From: Phycisphaerales bacterium UBA1161
GTDB lineage: Bacteria > Planctomycetota > Phycisphaerae > Tepidisphaerales > Tepidisphaeraceae
Direction: 5' to 3'
DNA: 64,000 nt
Assembly (NCBI GenBank): GCA_002311745.1
Contig: DBZL01000055.1
Location: 134,883-198,882 of the forward strand
The notes under the pieces were generated by a model. The model worked only from the letters and a program-made list of their open reading frames with translations. It was not told where the DNA came from and searched no databases. Each line of letters starts with the position of its first letter. The first letter of the stretch is position 1. This document shows, piece by piece, positions 33,698 to 43,795 of the stretch. Position numbers and translations under genes: made by a program.

Positions 33698-36029
33698 CCG
33701 CCTCGGCCAGGGGATGCTGGGCGATTCCGCGGCGGCGGGCCAGCATGGATGCGATCATGCTTAAGGCGTAGATCGCCAGGGCCAGCACGTACAGGAAGCG
33801 GTAGCCGAAGTACATCGAGTTGTATTCCAGGCACCCGCCCAGCATCGCCCCCAGCAGGTTCGAGCCCAGCGCCGCGCCGATGGAGCGGACGGACCTGATT
33901 TCGGATGAGAAGACCAGTCCCGAGAAGAACAGAGGCAGGGTGATGACGCCGGTGGCCAACGCGCGGCTGGTCCACAGGTTGTGAATGGAACCGCTCAGCG
34001 ACCCGAACCACAGGCTGAAGGCCAAGCTGGCCAGCAACAGAACGTAGCAGAGAGCCGTGGGGATGGATCGCAGGCGCATCACCAGCGAATTAGCCAGGAA
34101 TGCCATGATCAGGATGGCGGTGATGACCACACCGATGGTGACCCACGTGCTGCCGTAGTAGAGGGCCAATTCGGTGATGGCCTTGGTTTCCAGGAGCATG
34201 AAGCCGGCTCCCAGGAGAAAGCAGGGGCCGGAGAATCCACCGCCGGAATTCTTCATGGCCGGTCTGATGAAGACGGCCGCCGCCGCCAGCAGCACGCAGA
34301 TCATGATCAGATACGACACGGGGTATTTTCGCACGGGCATGTAGAAAAACGGCCAATCATCCGTGGACACGTTGACGCTAAAGCGATTGGCCATGGCGTT
34401 GTCGATTCGTTGCATCGGCAGCGGCAGGACGGGAATGGGGCCGCTGATGTTCCCGGCGACGTAAGTCACCGCCCCGTCGTAGAGGGACCTGAAGATCACC
34501 GGCTCCTGGCCGTCGAAGGCCTGCTTGAGCATGAGGTAGATTTTGTTGCTTATCTCGGGACTAACCATCGAGAACGACAGACAAAGCACGCCGTCCGGTT
34601 TCAATCGGGCGCGAGCCTCTTGGAGCGCCTCGACGGTGTAGATGTAGCTGTCCAGGCGCACGCCGCCCAGGCCCGACAGCAGCGTGTGCGAATCGAGCAA
34701 GCCGTAAACGATCAGGTCGTATGTCTGGCGGCCGTAGCGGATGAACGAGCGGGCATCCTGCACGTGGGCGGTCACGCGGTCCGATTGGTAAGGCGATTCG
34801 GGATGGAAGAGCTGACCCAGCCGGTAGATGGCCGGATCGATCTCCACCGCATCCACGTGGCCGGCGCCATTACGCAGAGCGGCTGCCACGTCGTTGCCCG
34901 TGCCGGCGCCCACCACCAGCACGTCGTTCGAATGCGCACGGAAACGGTAGGGCAGGCCGTAATACACCGCCGCCGGGCTGTGCAACATCGTATTGGGCGC
35001 GTTGGGGCCGAAGTTGAGAATCTTCTGGTAGTACGAGTGGTTCACGCAGAGCAGCAGGGGCTGGTGCGCCGCCGGCGGCTGCACCGTCAGAACCTGATAC
35101 GGCGAATAGACGTCGTAGCTGTGTACCTGGAACGTCGTGTTGAGGATGCCGAAGATGACGGCGGCGGCCGCGGTCGTGCTCAGCAGATGTTGACCCAAAA
35201 ACGGCGACAGCAGCACGATGGCGGCGGCGAACCACACCACCGGCGGCGCCCACACCAGCGACAAACCGTAAAAAAGACCGATGCCCGCGAGGCTGCCCAG
35301 CAGGTTCCAGCCATACGCCGCCAGCTTCGGCGAGCGGCGCATCACCCGCGCGGCCACTTGTCCCAGCGGCATGAAGCAGATCGCGTTGACGCTGAAGACC
35401 CACACCAAAAAGCTGTACACCAGCACCGCCGAACTCACACCCGAGATCGTGCCCATTCCCAGCGCTTTTTGTTCCAATACGGGGTTGTTCAGCGTCAGAC
35501 CGATGACCCCGAAACGCAGAATGTGAAGAAACACGACCTGCACCGCCAGCAGTGGCAGCAGCAGGAGGATGAACAACAAGCTGCCCTCTCCCAGGATGTA
35601 GCCGATCCCCAAACCCAGGAAGCATGACAGGAGGCTGATGTTCTTGAAAAAAGCGAACAGGGCGAAACAGGAGGCATGAAAGCGGATAAGAACCAGTTCC
35701 AGATACAACCCCGCCCCCGCGGCCAGGGCGATCCAAAACCAGCGCAGCCTTGGCGGCAAGGCGTCGATGCCATCGGCATCATGCTCCAGCTGCCGCCGCA
35801 GCTTCGGCCACCAGAGGTGCCGCCACCGCGCCATCAGCACCGCCAGCGCCGCCGGCACGGGGCACAAAACCATGAACACGCCAGCCGATATCGCATCGCT
35901 CCACTCGTTGTAGTAGCGCACCGCCGCCGCCACGCAGAACGCCGCCCAACTGACAACGATCAGGATCAGCGGCAACATCCACGGCCGAGAGGGCCGTGCC
36001 CATGGCTGTGTGCCTGTCACGCGTTTCAT
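33651..36029 (-). CDS. Large membrane protein with a spermidine-synthase-like domain
   Basis: 792 residues: about seven or more membrane helices in the first 300 residues, a cytoplasmic-looking spermidine synthase/SAM-dependent domain at about 330-560, and further helices from 575 to the end. The SAM-fold core reads VLVVGAGTGNDVAAALRNG near 370, HVDAVEIDPAI, AHVQDARSFIRYG and YDLIVYGLLDSHTLL, which resembles the polyamine synthase fold, though the product is not likely to be spermidine. Such membrane-fused proteins are common in planctomycetes and their role is unknown. It would be the last gene in a leftward run atpD, phosphatase homologue, accD, this gene. Confidence 0.75.
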   Translation of the reverse strand: MKRVTGTQPWARPSRPWMLPLILIVVSWAAFCVAAAVRYYNEWSDAISAGVFMVLCPVPAALAVLMARWRHLWWPKLRRQLEHDADGIDALPPRLRWFWIALAAGAGLYLELVLIRFHASCFALFAFFKNISLLSCFLGLGIGYILGEGSLLFILLLLPLLAVQVVFLHILRFGVIGLTLNNPVLEQKALGMGTISGVSSAVLVYSFLVWVFSVNAICFMPLGQVAARVMRRSPKLAAYGWNLLGSLAGIGLFYGLSLVWAPPVVWFAAAIVLLSPFLGQHLLSTTAAAAVIFGILNTTFQVHSYDVYSPYQVLTVQPPAAHQPLLLCVNHSYYQKILNFGPNAPNTMLHSPAAVYYGLPYRFRAHSNDVLVVGAGTGNDVAAALRNGAGHVDAVEIDPAIYRLGQLFHPESPYQSDRVTAHVQDARSFIRYGRQTYDLIVYGLLDSHTLLSGLGGVRLDSYIYTVEALQEARARLKPDGVLCLSFSMVSPEISNKIYLMLKQAFDGQEPVIFRSLYDGAVTYVAGNISGPIPVLPLPMQRIDNAMANRFSVNVSTDDWPFFYMPVRKYPVSYLIMICVLLAAAAVFIRPAMKNSGGGFSGPCFLLGAGFMLLETKAITELALYYGSTWVTIGVVITAILIMAFLANSLVMRLRSIPTALCYVLLLASLAFSLWFGSLSGSIHNLWTSRALATGVITLPLFFSGLVFSSEIRSVRSIGAALGSNLLGAMLGGCLEYNSMYFGYRFLYVLALAIYALSMIASMLARRRGIAQHPLAEAVTTTTFSPSRPDRIS

Positions 36030-36058
36030 CCGCCGCCGCGCTCCCTATTCGGTGAGCA

Positions 36059-36889
36059 TCATTTCCCGCAGAAGTCGATCAGCCGGGCGATCTCGCTGCG
36101 CAGGTCTTTGCGGTGCACGACGAAGTCGACGAATCCCTTTTCCTGCAGGAACTCGCTGCGCTGAAACCCCTCGGGCAGTTCGACCTTGATGGTGTTCCAG
36201 ATGGTGCGCGGACCGGCGAAGCCGATCAGAGCTTTGGGTTCGGCGATGATGAAATCGCCCAGCATGGCGAAGCTGGCCGTCACGCCGCCCGTGGTCGGGT
36301 CGGCCAGCAGGCTGATGAACAGCCCGCCCGCTTCGTCCAGCCGGGCCAGAGCGGCGCTGGTCTTGGCCATCTGCATCAGCGACAGCGTCGATTCCTGCAT
36401 CCGCGCCCCGCCCGAGCAGCTCACGATCAGCAGCGGCAACTTTTCTTCCGTCGCGGCTTCGATCGTCCGCGTAATTTTTTCCCCCACGACGCTGCCCATC
36501 GAGCCCATCATGAAGTTCGGGTCCATGACGGCCATCATGACCGGCCGCCCCTTGATGAACCCCTTGCCGCACACCACCGCATCCTGCTCGCCGCTTTTTT
36601 CCTGCTCGGCTTTGAGCCGGTCCCGGTACGCTTTTTTGTCCACGAATTTCAGCGGATCGGCCGGCTCGATCTCCTGGAACATCTCCTCGAAGCTGCCCGG
36701 ATCGCTCAACTGCTCGATGCGCGTGCGCGCGGAAATGCGGAAATGATATTGGCATTCCGGGCAGACGTGCAGGGCCTCTTCCACCGCCTTGCGGAACAAC
36801 ATGGCGCTGCACCCCCCGCAGCGCATCCACAGCCCTTCGGGCACGCCCTCTTTCTTGGTTAATGGCGAATCGTTGGGTGCTTGCGACAT
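36059..36889 (-). CDS. accD: Acetyl-CoA carboxylase carboxyltransferase subunit beta
   Basis: 276 residues. The N-terminal zinc ribbon has two Cys-x2-Cys pairs ([11 protein letters not shown] and [10 protein letters not shown]). The carboxyltransferase core includes [36 protein letters not shown] and [18 protein letters not shown], the biotin and acetyl-CoA binding region. It makes malonyl-CoA together with AccA and biotin carboxylase for fatty acid synthesis. No accA is in the window. The start is ATG 36889. It follows the phosphatase homologue with an 8-base gap and is probably in its operon. Confidence 0.95.
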   Translation of the reverse strand: MSQAPNDSPLTKKEGVPEGLWMRCGGCSAMLFRKAVEEALHVCPECQYHFRISARTRIEQLSDPGSFEEMFQEIEPADPLKFVDKKAYRDRLKAEQEKSGEQDAVVCGKGFIKGRPVMMAVMDPNFMMGSMGSVVGEKITRTIEAATEEKLPLLIVSCSGGARMQESTLSLMQMAKTSAALARLDEAGGLFISLLADPTTGGVTASFAMLGDFIIAEPKALIGFAGPRTIWNTIKVELPEGFQRSEFLQEKGFVDFVVHRKDLRSEIARLIDFCGK

Positions 36890-36897
36890 GGATTTCG

Positions 36898-37485
36898 TCA
36901 GGCGGCGCTAACCTTGCGCTCGTCCGGTCCCACGTCAATGGTCGCCATTGCCTGGCGCTCGTGCAAGTGGCCGGCGATCATTTGCGGCGATTCACCCCGC
37001 AGGGCTCCCGCGGCGATCTGCATGGCCATGGGACGCAGGGCCATCACCACCGTCTGATCCCGATTTCGCTTCAGAATTCGCCGCACCGCCTCGGATATCC
37101 GCGCGATGGCCATCGCCAGCGGCTCCCCGTCCGGCGGCGTCACGGCCAGCGGCTGCTCCTGCCATTGTGGAAAGACCGTCGGAAACCGCGCCCGAACCTC
37201 TTCCGGCGTCAAGCCCTGCCACAGGCCCATGTTCACCGCCTGCAAATCGGGATTGTCCCGCGCCCGCAGGGCGAATTTCTGGGCGATCAGCCGTGCCGCC
37301 TGCTCGCACGCCTCGCTGTCCCCCGGCCGATACACCCCGGCCACCGGACCCGGGATCGCCTCCAGCAGATGCCGAAGGGCATCAATCGCCTCGGCCGTCA
37401 GCGGCAACGACACGCTCCCGGTGATGCGTCCCTCCGCATCCCAAGGCGTCGGCGACGCCTCGATCAGGATCACCCGCGTGGCCAT
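36898..37485 (-). CDS. Histidine-phosphatase-fold protein lacking the catalytic residues
   Basis: 195 residues aligned by eye with the phosphoglycerate-mutase/histidine phosphatase family. The usual LVRHGETxWN is here [16 protein letters not shown], so the catalytic Arg-His-Gly is Glu-Ala-Ser. The usual YSS-x-L-x-RA is [13 protein letters not shown]. The LxE-x-x-x-G-x-W-E-G block is [17 protein letters not shown], without the glutamate, and the late catalytic histidine block is [11 protein letters not shown]. The hydrophobic frame of the fold is preserved, including [14 protein letters not shown]. It should bind a ligand or partner but not hydrolyse phosphate. ATG 37485 is chosen by this alignment. 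It sits directly ahead of accD and 148 bases after atpD. Confidence 0.75.
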   Translation of the reverse strand: MATRVILIEASPTPWDAEGRITGSVSLPLTAEAIDALRHLLEAIPGPVAGVYRPGDSEACEQAARLIAQKFALRARDNPDLQAVNMGLWQGLTPEEVRARFPTVFPQWQEQPLAVTPPDGEPLAMAIARISEAVRRILKRNRDQTVVMALRPMAMQIAAGALRGESPQMIAGHLHERQAMATIDVGPDERKVSAA

Positions 37486-37633
37486 GGCATAAGTGAATAC
37501 GTCCCCGACCGCCCCCTGTAAAGCGCGGGGGGGGTCGCATAGGCGTTCCTGGGGCCAATACCGCATTCCGGCCACGCCAAATCCGGCCGGCTCCTGGGGA
37601 TTCCTTCGATCTCGTACTGTGCCTAGCCCCGCG

Positions 37634-39235
<1,602 letters not shown>

Positions 39236-39265
39236 CTATCGGCCGCAGCCATGGAGGGCTTGGCC

Positions 39266-39655
39266 ATGCCAACCATCTTAATTATCGATGACACTGCCTT
39301 GGCGCGAGAATCGGTCGCCAAGCTGCTGGAGTATGAGGGCTTTGAGACCATCCGCGCCGCCAACGGCAAGGAAGCCTACGCCACGCTCTACGAGCACACG
39401 CCCGATCTGATCCTCTTGGACCTCATGATGCCCGAGATGGATGGCGTCACCTTCCTGCGCATGGTCCGCCACAGCCCGCGCTGGCAGCAGCTTCCCGTCA
39501 TCGTCCTCACCGGCGTCGCCGACGACAATCACCTGATCGCCCGCGCCCGCGAACTGCACATCGACGACCTGGTCCCCAAGGCCACCTTCGGGATTGAAGA
39601 TCTGCTGCAGCGCGTGAAAAAGGTGATCGCCGCCAAATCCCCCAGCTCCAATTGA
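39266..39655 (+). CDS. Single-domain response regulator (CheY-like)
   Basis: 129 residues. The receiver fold is complete: paired acidic residues in ILIIDDTALARES, the phospho-acceptor aspartate in LILLDLMMPEMDG near residue 52, the switch threonine in IVLTGVADD and the lysine in DLVPKATFG. No output domain follows, so it would act by protein contact. ATG 39266 is chosen because GGAGG at 39253-39257 is eight bases upstream. No kinase is adjacent; the neighbours are atpD and the trpG/pabA gene. Confidence 0.9.
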   Translation: MPTILIIDDTALARESVAKLLEYEGFETIRAANGKEAYATLYEHTPDLILLDLMMPEMDGVTFLRMVRHSPRWQQLPVIVLTGVADDNHLIARARELHIDDLVPKATFGIEDLLQRVKKVIAAKSPSSN

Positions 39656-39685
39656 ACCTGCGCAGAACCGAGCCCGGTCCGACCG

Positions 39686-40255
39686 TCACTTCTTCAGGAA
39701 ATTGACCAACAACCGCCCGCCTTGCTCGGTCAAGAAACTTTCCGGATGGTATTGCACGCCTTCCAGCGGCCAGGTCTTGTGACGCAAGCCCATGATCTCG
39801 TCGTGATCCGTCCAAGCGCTGACCTGGAATTCCGGCGGCACCGTGCCGTTGCGCACGATCAGGCTGTGATAACGCGTCGCGGTAAATGGGTTGGGCATGC
39901 CGTCGTAGATGCTTTGGCCGTCGTGGTGAATCAGATCGGTCTTTCCGTGCATCAGCCGCTGGGCTCGTTCGACGATCGCCCCGCTGACAAAACCAATGCA
40001 CTGGTGCCCCAGGCACACGCCCAGGATCGGGACCTTGGGTCCAAAATGGCGGATGACGTCGTTGCTGATCCCGCCTTCCTTGGGTGTGCAGGGTCCGGGC
40101 GAAACGACGATGTGCGTCGGCTTCAGCGCCTCGATCTGCTCGATCGTGACTTTGTCGTTGCGAAAGACCTTGATGCACTGATGCGGGTCGGCTTCCCCCA
40201 GCCTTTGCACCAAGTTGTAAGTGAACGAGTCGTAGTTGTCGATGATAACAAGCAT
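39686..40255 (-). CDS. trpG: Anthranilate / aminodeoxychorismate synthase glutamine amidotransferase
   Basis: 189 residues of the class I glutamine amidotransferase family. It supplies ammonia from glutamine to the chorismate-using partner (TrpE or PabB). The catalytic cysteine is in LGVCLGHQCIG near 78 and the His-Glu pair in VQYHPESFLTEQG near 170; MLVIIDNYDSFTYNLVQ is the typical start. The bifunctional use in tryptophan and folate synthesis cannot be excluded, so pabA is an equally good name. ATG 40255 gives the standard N-terminus. It is convergent with the response regulator gene and divergent from the next gene. Confidence 0.9.
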   Translation of the reverse strand: MLVIIDNYDSFTYNLVQRLGEADPHQCIKVFRNDKVTIEQIEALKPTHIVVSPGPCTPKEGGISNDVIRHFGPKVPILGVCLGHQCIGFVSGAIVERAQRLMHGKTDLIHHDGQSIYDGMPNPFTATRYHSLIVRNGTVPPEFQVSAWTDHDEIMGLRHKTWPLEGVQYHPESFLTEQGGRLLVNFLKK

Positions 40256-40370
40256 GGCTGCCTGGCCTTGATCCGCCGCGCCGTCCCTGCACAGTATATG
40301 ACGGATCAACCTGAATTGATCGGCGGCGGCCTTACTTCTATCATCGTAACGGCCCCCGGACAAGGCGTTT

Positions 40371-41204
40371 ATGTATTACAACATCGTGCTGCTTCATCCC
40401 GAAGGCTGTCCGCACACCATGGCCGTGCGCGAAGCGGCGCTTCTGCTGTATTTTTCCTTCGGCTCGCTTGGCTTGCCCGCGAAGCTGCAAATCAACACCC
40501 TGGATCCCTCGGCCATGAACATTCTCGTCGGATATCACTACCTCTACGACCCCTCACCCCTGGACGGCTACCACTGCGTGATCTACCAGCTTGAGCAGCT
40601 ATCCGAAAAGCAGGACCAAGGTTGGTTTACCTCCGCCGCGTTCGAGGTGCTCAAACGGGCGCAGACGGTTTGGGATTACAGCCTGGACAACGTGCGCTTC
40701 CTCCGCGACAAGGGCCTGCGCGACGTACGCTACCTCCCCCTGGGCTTTCACGAGAGGCTGCAAACGATCAACGAGAATGTCCCGCGCGATATCGACGTGC
40801 TGTTTTACGGGTCCACCAACGAACGCCGCTGTCACATCCTCCGCCAGCTGGAAACCCAGTGCCGCCTGGAATCGCTCTACGGCGTCTACGGGCCGCAACG
40901 TGACGCTTACATCGCTCGCTCCAAGATCGTCCTCAACATCCATTTCCACGGCATGCAGATCATGGAGCAGGTGCGTATCACCTATCTTCTAAACAACGGC
41001 TGCTTTGTGGTTTCCGAGGACTCCGCCCAAAACCCCTTCGAAGGGATGGTCGTCGTTACGCCTTATGACAGGATCGTTCAGACCTGCCTGGATTACCTGC
41101 CGCGTGACCATGAGCGCAAGACCATTGCGGCACACGGAATGGAGTTGTTCCGGCGGCAGCCGATGGCCGCCTATCTCGACCGCGCGCTTTCCAGTGACGG
41201 CTGA
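40371..41204 (+). CDS. Putative glycosyltransferase-like protein (CgeB/GT-B C-terminal type)
   Basis: 277 residues. The N-terminal third is unremarkable (MYYNIVLLHPEGCPHTMAVR). The second half has DIDVLFYGSTNERRCHIL, KIVLNIHFHGMQIMEQVRI and FVVSEDSAQNPFEG, resembling the C-terminal Rossmann half of CgeB/spore-maturation type glycosyltransferases, including the glutamates after FHGMQIMEQ and SED. The first half of a normal GT-B protein is absent, so activity is uncertain. The start is ATG 40371 after an AAGGCG site. It stands alone between the trpG gene and the PEP-CTERM region. Confidence 0.55.
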   Translation: MYYNIVLLHPEGCPHTMAVREAALLLYFSFGSLGLPAKLQINTLDPSAMNILVGYHYLYDPSPLDGYHCVIYQLEQLSEKQDQGWFTSAAFEVLKRAQTVWDYSLDNVRFLRDKGLRDVRYLPLGFHERLQTINENVPRDIDVLFYGSTNERRCHILRQLETQCRLESLYGVYGPQRDAYIARSKIVLNIHFHGMQIMEQVRITYLLNNGCFVVSEDSAQNPFEGMVVVTPYDRIVQTCLDYLPRDHERKTIAAHGMELFRRQPMAAYLDRALSSDG

Positions 41205-41262
41205 AAATCGTCCGGAAACCGGCCTCCGGTTGCTTAATGTACGACGTTTCACCGACTAATTT

Positions 41263-41291
41263 TTAACAAACATAAAGTCCAAAAGTGTAAT
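41263..41291 (+). promoter_or_regulatory. Strong sigma-70 promoter of the PEP-CTERM gene
   Basis: TTAACA at 41263-41268, exactly 17 bases of spacer, then TGTAAT at 41286-41291: five of six matches in both boxes. The surrounding bases are AT-rich compared with the rest of the window. The transcript should begin near 41298, giving a leader of about 210 bases before ATG 41510. Confidence 0.7.
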
Positions 41292-41315
41292 ACATAACTC
41301 TTGGCGTTTCGGACG

Positions 41316-41391
41316 TCCTGGGGTAAATAACCTTGCATCAAGTTGCGTTCGTGCTGACGGCGCAACGACTGTCTTGATGGTGGCCCCAGGA
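41316..41391 (+). promoter_or_regulatory. Structured leader RNA: three-helix hairpin in the PEP-CTERM mRNA
   Basis: Three nested helices stack into one rod. P1 pairs 41316-41323 with 41384-41391 (TCCTGGGG/CCCCAGGA). P2 pairs 41336-41342 with 41373-41379 (CATCAAG/CTTGATG). P3 pairs 41343-41349 with 41359-41365 (TTGCG plus two G-U pairs). The P1-P2 junction is an asymmetric internal loop and P2-P3 carries a 7-base bulge on the 3' side. It lies just after the predicted transcript start and does not look like a terminator because no T run follows. I do not recognise it as a known riboswitch class. Confidence 0.5.
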
Positions 41392-41423
41392 AGGGTCCGC
41401 CCAAGTAGGCCGGGTTAGTCGGC

Positions 41424-41472
41424 GTCGCGTTGTTTCATTTGCCACCGAATGGCGAGCCGGGTTAAGCGCGAC
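41424..41472 (+). promoter_or_regulatory. Second possible stem of the PEP-CTERM leader
   Basis: GTCGCG at 41424-41429 can pair with CGCGAC at 41467-41472, and the enclosed GCCA/TGGC pair forms an inner stem around CCGAA. Together with the three-helix hairpin upstream it suggests that much of the leader is folded. A direct repeat GCCGGGTTA also occurs on both sides. Confidence 0.3.
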
Positions 41473-41509
41473 CGATCGGTGGGTGTTAGCTTTGGGTAGA
41501 GGAGAGATC

Positions 41510-42799
41510 ATGAGCATAGTTGAATCCGCACGTCCCAGCCACAGTACGCGCATTGCTCGTTTTCAGGCGATAGCTGGTACAGCCTTACTCTCAGCGGCCA
41601 TCTTCGCCGCGGCCCCCAAGGTGGCCCGCGGTGATCTAACTTATACCGGCACCGGCGATGGTGTGGGGGGCAACGGCCAGAACTGGTTCAACACGGCTAA
41701 CTGGTGGACCGGCACGACTACCGGCACCCTGCCAGAAGGCTACACCCTCACGACGGCCAATGTTGACGCCCCAAACACCGTCATGCCCTCGGTCGGCGTG
41801 CTGTTCGACCCGGCCAACCAGGGCCTATCTGCTACCTACGTCGCCAACTTGGCTGTAAAACTAAGCTCGTTCTATGTCTCCAGGGCCAGCGGCAGTTTTG
41901 ATGGCTCCAGCGGCTTCTCCGACAAGCTGACCATCGAAAGCGGCACGTTAATCGTTTCCACCACTAGCCTCGGCAGTGATGGCCCTGGCATCATCGTCCA
42001 GAAGAACGGGGCTTGGATCGGCAATGCCAGCCTGAAGACTGGCGGCACCAACAAATCCTCCATGGGCTCCGGCACCTATGAGTACCATGGTGGCGTCTTC
42101 ACCCAGAACAACCAGGTCCAGCTTGGCTCTGCCCAAAACAGCAACGATCCGGGCAGCAATTCTGCGTGCGTGGGCAAGTTCATCATCTACAACGATGGGC
42201 CCGATGGAGCCCTCTTGGTTGGCAACGGGTTCAGTATCGCCACGAACAACGCCAGCGGCGGCGCCATCGGCATCGTTGAGTTCCACTATGACCTGAACAC
42301 TCACGGCGTGGGCCTCACCCGCCCGATCCAGAACACCCTGTTCAACGGCTCCCTCAGCCTCAAAAACCAGGACTTTACCAACGTGTTAGATGGCGCGTCG
42401 TCCCGGTTGAACTTGGTGCTGGAAGCTGCACCGACCATCATCGGCGGCGCCCCCCAGAACCTGGGCTTGTTCAAGGAAACCGGCAAGATCGGAGGCAACG
42501 GCACCTGGCCGAAGGCCTTCTACTCATTCACCGACCCGACCGTCGGCTATAGCCAAGGCGCCACGATTAGCGCGAGCTACAACAGCCAGGTGTACTCCTG
42601 GACGATCAGCTACAGCGGTTTGATCACGTTCACCGACAGTGCCACGTCGGCCTACACTTCCGACGGCATCACCGACCCGGGCACCGGCAATGACGTCGTG
42701 CTGATCGGCGTGAAGCTGCCTGAACCCGGCAGCATGGCTCTGCTCGGTGGAGCGGGCAGCCTCATCCTGGCTCGCCGTCGCCAGAAGAGGCAGGCCTGA
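41510..42799 (+). CDS. PEP-CTERM sorting domain protein, exported
   Basis: 429 residues. It begins with a basic stretch and a hydrophobic signal segment (TALLSAAIFAAAPKV). The mature part is rich in glycine, asparagine, serine and threonine with repeats such as NTANWWTGTTTG, typical of beta-rich surface or matrix proteins. The C-terminus is a classical PEP-CTERM signal: LPEPGSMALLGGAGS, a hydrophobic helix and the basic RRRQKRQA end. PEP-CTERM proteins are cut by an exosortase (XrtA-like) and are linked to exopolysaccharide. No exosortase is seen here. The ribosome binding site GAGGAG lies just before ATG 41510. The gene has its own promoter, long leader and terminator, and its composition is less GC-rich than its neighbours. 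Confidence 0.9.
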   Translation: MSIVESARPSHSTRIARFQAIAGTALLSAAIFAAAPKVARGDLTYTGTGDGVGGNGQNWFNTANWWTGTTTGTLPEGYTLTTANVDAPNTVMPSVGVLFDPANQGLSATYVANLAVKLSSFYVSRASGSFDGSSGFSDKLTIESGTLIVSTTSLGSDGPGIIVQKNGAWIGNASLKTGGTNKSSMGSGTYEYHGGVFTQNNQVQLGSAQNSNDPGSNSACVGKFIIYNDGPDGALLVGNGFSIATNNASGGAIGIVEFHYDLNTHGVGLTRPIQNTLFNGSLSLKNQDFTNVLDGASSRLNLVLEAAPTIIGGAPQNLGLFKETGKIGGNGTWPKAFYSFTDPTVGYSQGATISASYNSQVYSWTISYSGLITFTDSATSAYTSDGITDPGTGNDVVLIGVKLPEPGSMALLGGAGSLILARRRQKRQA

Positions 42800-42841
42800 T
42801 CGCACAACGGCTGTCATTTCACTTGAGAACAACTTTTATTC

Positions 42842-42876
42842 CCTCCCCCGGCCAGGAAGCCGGGGGAGGCTTGTTT
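42842..42876 (+). terminator. Intrinsic terminator of the PEP-CTERM gene
   Basis: An 11-base perfect stem (CCTCCCCCGGC, 42842-42852, with its complement at 42859-42869), a 6-base loop and a T-rich tail CTTGTTT. It lies 43 bases after the stop codon. Confidence 0.85.
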
Positions 42877-42930
42877 GGGGAAGCGTCAGCGAGACTGGCC
42901 GCACCCGTGCCGCCACATGATACGCGCCGA

Positions 42931-43752
42931 TTACTTGCCCATCTCCCGGCTGCGCTGGGCTGCCGCCTTGATTGCATCCACCGTGATCTGCGGCCAGTGC
43001 TGCGCTTCCAGGTGGTTGATCGCGGCGTGCGTCGTGCCGCCCGGCGTGGTGACGCGCCGGCGATGCTCCGCCGGATCGGCCGGCGCGTCCGTCGGCTGGC
43101 TCATGATCTTCGCCGCTCCCGCCGCCGTTTGGATCGCCAGCGTCCGCGCCTCATCGGCGCCCAGCCCCAATTCCGTCGCCGCGCGGATCATCTGCTCGAC
43201 CAGGAAAAAGAAATACGCCGGCCCCGACCCGCTGACGGCGGTGACCGCGTCCAGTTTGTCCTCGGTGGTTTGCAGGACCTTGGCGCCGGCTTGGAAAATC
43301 TGCCGCGCCCGGCTCAGGTCCGCTGGCGACGCGTGGGCGCCGGCCGCGATCGCCACCATTCCTTCGCCCACCAGCATGGGCGTGTTCGGCACGGCACGCA
43401 CGATGCGCCAGCGCTTGCCGCCGCCCAGCGTTTTCTCGATGAAGGTTGTGCCGATGCCCGCGGCGATGGAGATCACCAGCGGCTGCTGGTGCATCGCCGC
43501 TCCCAGCCGCTGGAGCACGCCTTGCATCTGATGCGGCTTGACGCACAGCAGCACCGCCGCCGCGTCCGCCGCCGCAACCGCGGCATCCTCCACGGCCTTG
43601 ATCCCAAGGGTATTTTGGAAAAACTCTCGCCTCGGGGCGGAGATGTCCGCCGCGATCATCTGCTCCGCCGGCAGCACACCGCCGCGCAGAATTCCACGCG
43701 CAATCGCCTCGGCCATGACCCCGGCACCGATGATCGCCAGCTCGTAGGGCAT
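42931..43752 (-). CDS. proC: Pyrroline-5-carboxylate reductase
   Basis: 273 residues, the standard length. It makes proline by NAD(P)H-dependent reduction. The Rossmann loop is LAIIGAGVMAEAIARG near residue 6, followed by VLLCVKPHQM, VRAVPNTPMLVGEG and the signature VSGSGPAYFFFLVEQM with the closing TPGGTTHAAI. ATG 43752 gives the normal N-terminus; an upstream GTG in the frame is not preferred. It follows the secretin-N-domain gene on the same strand with a 43-base gap. Confidence 0.95.
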   Translation of the reverse strand: MPYELAIIGAGVMAEAIARGILRGGVLPAEQMIAADISAPRREFFQNTLGIKAVEDAAVAAADAAAVLLCVKPHQMQGVLQRLGAAMHQQPLVISIAAGIGTTFIEKTLGGGKRWRIVRAVPNTPMLVGEGMVAIAAGAHASPADLSRARQIFQAGAKVLQTTEDKLDAVTAVSGSGPAYFFFLVEQMIRAATELGLGADEARTLAIQTAAGAAKIMSQPTDAPADPAEHRRRVTTPGGTTHAAINHLEAQHWPQITVDAIKAAAQRSREMGK

Positions 43753-43795
43753 GGCCCGAATTGTCGATTGAACTAAACCAGGATGCAACCGGAGG

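Noticed and set aside
33981..35627. 548-codon plus-strand frame opposite the membrane/spermidine-synthase-like gene
   Set aside because: Low-complexity Arg/Gln/His-rich translation, no family pattern; the opposite frame has helices and a SAM fold.
41316..41391. c-di-GMP, SAM, glycine or cobalamin riboswitch
   Set aside because: None of the conserved core sequences of these classes is present by eye; the element is reported only as an unclassified folded leader.
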